The translations under genes and the position numbers were made by a program. A stretch of 64,000 nt of DNA from Carallia brachiata (taxonomy: Eukaryota > Streptophyta > Magnoliopsida > Malpighiales > Rhizophoraceae). Location of the stretch: NCBI GenBank assembly GCA_021464245.1, contig JADCRB010000053.1, forward strand, positions 1,927,057-1,991,056, read 5' to 3'. The notes beneath the pieces were generated by a model. The model saw nothing but the letters and a program-made list of their open reading frames with translations. It did not search any database and was not told the DNA's origin. Positions 58,901-64,000 of the stretch are shown here, piece by piece. Within the stretch, counting starts at the first letter, position 1. Each line of letters starts with the position of its first letter.

Positions 58901-60295
58901 TCAACAAGGGCCTTAGTTGAGTCATAGAAATTTTAAAAAATAGCATGTTTGCCAAATAAAATCATTTATATTCTTTTATACTTTTCATCTTCACATTTGT
59001 AATTGCAATTTGAATTGTATTCTCAAGCATGATGTGCAAAGGACCAACGTACGGATACTCTTTATCTATTCTGGATCCCGTTTGTACCATAACTTCTAAT
59101 CTATAGACAAGCTTTAGGTGTGCAATGAACAAACTATTATTCATTATGTCTAATGAATATGTTTGACTTGCTTCATGGAGTGCGATGATTCAATAAACTT
59201 CATCTTAACCATGGGAGTATTTCCAAAAAATAAATCAATAGATCACAATTCCCAACCATGGACAAAATCATTAGCAAATTGGGTTATTTTTCCTGCAGAG
59301 ATGCAAGTTGAGCATTTTAATTCCAGTTGCCACTTGCCTGTCCAGCATGCTGCTGACTGGCAATTGCCAGGCGATTAAAACAGGCCTTATTGTTAGGTTT
59401 CACAAACGATAATTGTCTTTTGCTTGTTTTCATGCAAACAAAGCTTGTTGGAGATTAGAAGCAACATAGCACACTCTGCTATTTGATCTTTGCTTTCTTG
59501 TAAGTTGAAATCATTTTGTTTTACTTTGCTGGAAATAAACTGCAATATTTCTTAGTTGATTGCCAAACCATCGTTGTAGACCTATAGAGTGATTTACTAC
59601 CGATCTGCCGATTTATCTTAGGCATTCATATTGTGCAATCCTTAATATATGTGGCAACATTGCTATTCTGAAATGGCTTTCATTTTCCCTTTTGATATCC
59701 CCAAATTTCAGATCGACCAGGAAGAAAAGGCCCCCCATTAACCTGGGCTCAGAGGCTAAAAATAGCAGTTGATATTGCACGTGGCCTGAACTATCTCCAT
59801 TTTGACCGAGCCGTTCCACATGGTAACTTGAAAGCAACAAATGTGTTGCTTGATGGGCCTGATCTAAATGCACGTGTTGCAGATTACTGCCTCCATCGAC
59901 TAATGAATCAGGCCGGGACCATTGAGCAGATACTTGATGCTGGGGTCTTAGGTTATCGTGCACCGGAGTTGGCTGCATCCAAGAAACCACTTCCTTCATT
60001 CAAGTCAGATGTTTATGCCTTTGGAGTACTGTTGTTGGAACTTTTAACTGGCAGATGTGCCGGTGATGTGATCTCTGGGGAAGACGGAGGGGTAGATTTG
60101 ACAGATTGGGTGCGGTTGAGGGTGGCAGAAGGTCTTGGCTCCGATTGCTTTGATCCTACATTGATTCCAGAATCAGGCAATGCAGCAGTTGAAAAGGGAA
60201 TGAAGGAGGTCCTTGGAATAGCTCTGCAGTGTATAAGGTCTGTCTCTGAGAGGCCTGGTATCAAGGCCATATATGAAGATCTTTCATCTATATAG
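55974..60295 (+). CDS. GHR1: GHR1-like LRR receptor pseudokinase, frame broken twice
   Basis: Exons 55974-57035, 57169-58712 and 59712-60295 (TAG), joined in consistent phase. The product has a signal peptide (about residues 1-20), an LRR N-cap (SQDILALLEFKKGIKHDPSG), some twenty LRRs, a transmembrane helix (VVVIISCVIAVIILFMLAIF), and a kinase-like domain opening GRSSHGTSYRA. The kinase core lacks catalytic residues: HGN replaces HRD and DYC replaces DFG. These are features of GHR1, the Arabidopsis plasma-membrane pseudokinase that relays ABA and H2O2 signals to close stomata. The frame shifts by -1 at 56267 (CTGTG, expected CTGGTG) and again near 57321 (TGGGAATC, expected one more G). With those two bases the exons total 3192 nt, 1063 aa, close to Arabidopsis GHR1. 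Everything else is open and conserved, so these are either very recent mutations or base-calling errors. Orthology is strong; functionality is uncertain. Confidence 0.9.
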
Positions 60296-60680
60296 TTTGC
60301 TATCCCTCATTCCTAGGACCACCCTCCGATGCCTCGTCATGCACAGCTGAAGTTTTGTTAGGCTTTAATATCTCGTTAGGCCTTCTTTTCCAGGATATTT
60401 GGTTTTGGGTTTAGTGTTTTCCGCTAACTGTATTTGACCATTGCAAAAAAAAAAAAAAAGGAGCATATTTGAATGGAAAAAGTCAAGGTTTGCAGATACT
60501 GGTTCAATGGTGTTGTGGTCATTTCCTTTGAATGCCTTATTACACTGGTTCTTCTGTGATGCTTTATATTTCTTCTGTGAAGAAATAATTGTTGGTAGAA
60601 TTTCTGATATTCTACTTCTCTTCTCGCCCAGAAGGTTTTTTTCACTTTTCTCAATTTCTTCAGCCTCGTTCTGATGGGCA
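60296..60680. other. 3' flank of the GHR1-like gene
   Basis: Probable 3' UTR with a poly(A) tract at 60445-60459. The overlapping small frames on both strands (60424-60681) have no domain. Confidence 0.45.
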
Positions 60681-60681
60681 C

Positions 60682-61222
60682 TTAAAGATGTATGGACACG
60701 GACACGGACACGGATACATGAACACGGAAATTTTAAGAAAATTAAGATATAGATACGCGTGAATATTGTTATAAAATATATTAAATATTATTTATGTATA
60801 TATGTAATTTATGTTTTTTATAATTTAATTTATTTTACATATAATTCATAATAATAATTATTATGATATTTTATAATGTAATTTATATTTTATTTGCAAT
60901 TTAAAAAAGATATTATCTAAATGTGTATGTGTGTATAAAATAAAAATATTTAAGTAAATAATATATCTGTGTTTATAATATATTGATTAAAATATCAAAT
61001 ACATATAAAAGTATTTTGATACGTGTATTAAAAGTGTATTAAAAGTATTTGACACATGAATTAAAAGTGTTCAATAAATGTGCCCAATTTTTTTTTTTTC
61101 TGTTTTTTTGTTACACGTTTCGGAGTCCGATACGTGTTCGAGAAGTGTTGGATAAGTGTCTTCTCCGATACGTGTGTTTGATACAGACACTCATTATTTT
61201 AAAAGTGTTCGTACATCTTAAA
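60682..61222. repeat. Inverted-repeat element with GGACAC units (about 540 bp)
   Basis: The left end TTAAAGATGTATGGACAC matches the reverse complement of the right end, TTTAAGATGTACGAACAC, at 15 of 18 positions. Left subterminal DNA carries ACGGACACGGACACGGATAC-type hexamer repeats. The right side carries diverged versions (CCGATACGTGT). The middle is AT-rich and non-coding. Family not named. Confidence 0.55.
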
Positions 61223-62055
61223 TGAACACTCTGACCCAATCACTCAATGTATGTAGTGAGTAAATCCATATATGTAGTGAGTAAATCTAATTTGATCCTT
61301 GGCTCTTGCCTTTTGGGTAAAAAAAGGCCATTCGCAGAGCCACAATAGTGCGTTATCGTGTTAATATTTTAAAATTTGTATAGAAGGAATTCCTCGTCGT
61401 TATTAAAACAAAAAAACAAGTGGCGGGATTTGTCTAAAGTTTTTAATTAAACGTCAATTGCTGTATATTTCTGGTGCAAATTCAGTCAGCTATGTGCAGT
61501 CTACACCTGAATTGCCTTCGATTTGGCAGTAGATGGTAACTACGTAACTGCACAGTGGGAGGTGTGGCTGGAAAATGCAGTATATTCTGGTTTTATGCCA
61601 AACAAAAAAAAAAAAAAGCAAAAAGGAAATTTGGTTGAAAAAATCTAATACATTTCTTCTGAGAGAATTCAGTATATTTTTCGGTTTTGATAATTTATGG
61701 AAAAGAAAAAAGATCACTGCGTCAGCTAGAAGGGCGCCCATGGGCTAACACGGCAGTTGGGGTTGACATAGCGTGTAGATTGGGCCTAGTCTGGCCCGAA
61801 AACTTCCAGCCTTTCAAGAGCTTTAATTTATTCATATTAGGCTGACATAGTGCGAGACCCAAGTTTCTAATAATTACATTTGATACTGATTAATTTGATT
61901 CGAGTATTTGTATGAATAATTATTTCAATGTCGTTCTCTTCATATATAAAACTTAATCTGAAATCTTATTTAAAAAGAATCGAACTCTTTATCACTCGAA
62001 ATCAATAATAATTGATCAAGCAAATTCTAATTTGAATTCTAATTTTTTGTGATCG
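61223..62055. other. Intergenic DNA, nothing recognised
   Basis: Short duplicated text at 61254-61283 (TATGTAGTGAGTAAATC twice). No gene found; the minus-strand frame at 61490-61741 has no domain. Confidence 0.45.
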
Positions 62056-62059
62056 TCGA

Positions 62060-62515
62060 ATTCCGTAAATTCTATTGTAGCGATGATACTTTATGGTAAC
62101 AAGTGCTGGCCTATAAAGCAACAACATACACAGAAAATGATGGTTATAGAGATGAGGATGCTCTGATGGATGAGTGGGCACTTTAGAAATGATAATATTA
62201 GGAATGCGAATATTCATAATAAAATAGTGTGACACTTATCGAAGAGAAATTAAAAGAGTGACGTTTGTGTTAGTTTGGACATATCAAATATAGACTAACA
62301 AGTACTTCTTTTAAGAAGGGAAGATGAAATGAAGAGTGGAAGAGGTATACTTAAGTTGATTTATGAATCATTAATTAGAAAAGATTTAAAACAATTAAGT
62401 CTTATTGATGATTTACTATACGATAGAACAAAATGATGAAAACAAATTCATACAATTGATTTCGATTAAATTTGAAATTGAGATTTTGTCGTGGTTGTTA
62501 TTGTAGGCTTATATT
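62060..62515 (+). mobile_element. 3' end of an RTE-type LINE, degraded
   Basis: Read on the + strand with several stops, this matches the well-known C-terminal text of plant RTE-clade reverse transcriptases: a LYG-x-x-CW-like start at about 62083, EMRML-WMSGH at 62148-62185, and RN-IRN-type residues at about 62187-62220. It ends in TTTGTCGTGGTTGTTATTGT, a decayed form of the (TTG)n tail usual for this clade. There is no intact frame. The 77-codon minus-strand frame across it is a shadow. Confidence 0.65.
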
Positions 62516-62879
62516 CTGTATCAGTGCTACACTGCTCTCAGGATAATCTAATTGTAATTTACCGTAAACCAAAAAAAAAGGAGTAATTTTACCTTTCTTT
62601 TATCCTGTTGTTTGGATAAGTAGAGGAGAGAGTAAAATAAGTGGAAGATAAATGAGATGAATGAAAAATAAGAAAATTTTCATTCTCCCCTGTTTGAAAA
62701 GCAAATTAAAATTTTTTTATTTTGAAAAGAATAAAAAGTGAGAGAGACGTTATCGTTACACTGAAATTGATTAGTTGTTTAAATAAAAAGAGTAAGCGAA
62801 AATTAATAATTTTCCAGAATGAATGAGTTTGGTGGATAATTATCTTTTCCTAGCTCTCAAAAAACAAATTCCAAATAAG

Positions 62880-63205
62880 TTAAGGACTCTTCTCATGCTG
62901 TAATCCTTCCTCACCCTCCATTTTCACCTTTTTTTTTTTTTTTTTTGACTAAGAAAAAAATTTATTACAGATCTATCGATCATTAAATTTATAGATTGGA
63001 GTTGGAATAATCTCTATTTGTAACACCTTATTTAATCACTCTAAACAATCGGAGTTGAAATAATCTCTATTTGTAACACCTTATTTAATCACTCTAAATA
63101 AACAAACTTATTACTCAAGTACTCGTATAAAGATATCTTTGTCACAAGAGCATCATTAAAGACTATTTCTCATGCGGCAATCCTTTCTCACCCTCTGTTT
63201 TCGCC
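62880..63205. repeat. Insert flanked by 48-bp direct repeats, with internal 53-bp tandem duplication
   Basis: 62880-62927 (containing CTCATGCTGTAATCCTTCCT) is repeated with changes at 63156-63205 (CTCATGCGGCAATCCTTTCT). Between them a T run (62929-62946) starts a block that resembles the poly(A)-tail half of the SINE-like element at 3639-3946, read in the same orientation. Inside it a 53-bp unit, 62998-63050, is repeated at 63051-63103 with a few differences. Confidence 0.65.
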
Positions 63206-64000
63206 TCTCTCTCGATGGTAGAAGTAACAAGGAAATTAGAATAAAATAAAAAAATAAGTAAAAAGGAAATATTTCGCAAAAATAATACAATAATCTGTGA
63301 TGGAAGGCCGATAGAACTAGAAAATCTCTATTTCATATTATGAGAAGAAAAGTGACACACTATTTGTGAAAGAAACACGTCCAATTTTTTAAGAAGGAAA
63401 TATTTTTTTTTATTGTGTAACCCACTAATAATAACAATAAAAATCTTCATACGTGTCACACAACAAAATCTCATTGTTTTGGGTTTGTCACAATCATATA
63501 TATTATATATATATATATATTGAATAATATTAAATAACTTCAGATAAATAATTATGTAATTTAATTTAATGCAGTTTAATAATTTTTTTATTTTATTTAT
63601 TTATAAATTTAATTATCTAACGATATTATATTATTTTAAAATTAATTTAAAATATTGACATGAAGTTACCAAATCTCTTTTTATTGTTTTATCCGGTTAT
63701 ATCAGAACGGAAGAGTTTTTATCAGTGCGGTATGACTGTCACGCACCACCAACTTTAAATTTGACGACACCTGGTACGATAGTTACCAACTAGTGATTAG
63801 TTTGGCAGAATGGTTATGTAACTTTAATTAGTTAGTAACTAGTAATTAAAAGTGCCACTAATCATTATATTTTAGTGGGTTAGGGATTACGTTTTGTACC
63901 ATTTGAACTATGTGATTACGGTACAAATATTTATTAAGGTATTTGATAAAATTAAATATATATATATTTTTAATTAATTAATTTTTATTGAATTTTAAGA
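63206..64000. other. AT-rich intergenic DNA, no gene seen
   Basis: A TA tract lies at 63497-63520. The stretch 63520-63650 resembles the AT-rich inverted-repeat family seen at 4015-4350. No coding region or RNA gene is evident up to the window edge. Confidence 0.45.

Noticed and set aside
1..64000. CRISPR arrays, riboswitches, operons and rRNA or tRNA genes
   Set aside because: No regular spacer-repeat arrays and no conserved RNA cores were seen. The gene structure is that of a plant nuclear genome, where operons and CRISPR are not expected.

Overview
This is a stretch of nuclear plant DNA, almost certainly from a broad-leaved (eudicot) species. The genes have GT-AG introns, the spacers are very AT-rich, and most intergenic sequence is transposon debris of plant type (Ty1/copia, L1 and RTE LINEs, tRNA-derived SINEs, MITEs). 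The species cannot be named from the sequence alone. No bacterial, organellar or viral genes and no CRISPR arrays were seen.

Four protein-coding genes can be supported, all on the + strand. (1) 5509-6483 is an intronless serine hydrolase of the plant monoacylglycerol lipase (MAGL) family. (2) 33385-37992 is a four-exon coiled-coil protein resembling WPP domain-associated protein (WAP). (3) 41301-50689 is a twelve-exon Obg-like ATPase (OLA1/YchF), 394 aa and intact. (4) 55974-60295 is a three-exon leucine-rich-repeat receptor pseudokinase, the evident orthologue of Arabidopsis GHR1. As written, its reading frame is broken at two places, each by one apparently missing G.

Layout: 1-5.2 kb is AT-rich with a LINE RNase H relic, a SINE and MITE-like DNA. 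The lipase follows. 6.5-15.8 kb has no gene but holds several inverted-repeat elements and a GC-rich island. 15.8-23.5 kb is a broken copia element. Its integrase, reverse transcriptase and RNase H region is missing and replaced by about 2 kb of foreign sequence, which includes a pseudogenised WOX-type homeobox fragment on the minus strand. 23.5-33 kb holds MITEs and a 5'-truncated L1 LINE with a clean 14-bp target duplication. 33-61 kb is the gene-rich part (WAP, OLA1, GHR1), with two SINEs inside an OLA1 intron and a MULE-like MITE with intact target duplications at 52 kb. 61-64 kb is again repeat-rich, with an RTE LINE tail.

The four genes share no obvious pathway: lipid or ester hydrolysis, nuclear-envelope/Golgi coiled coil, translation-associated ATPase, and guard-cell/stress signalling. 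They look like an ordinary plant gene neighbourhood. The observations most worth following are the captured homeobox fragment inside the retroelement, the two single-base breaks in the GHR1 gene, and the fold-back rearrangement in the copia gag region.
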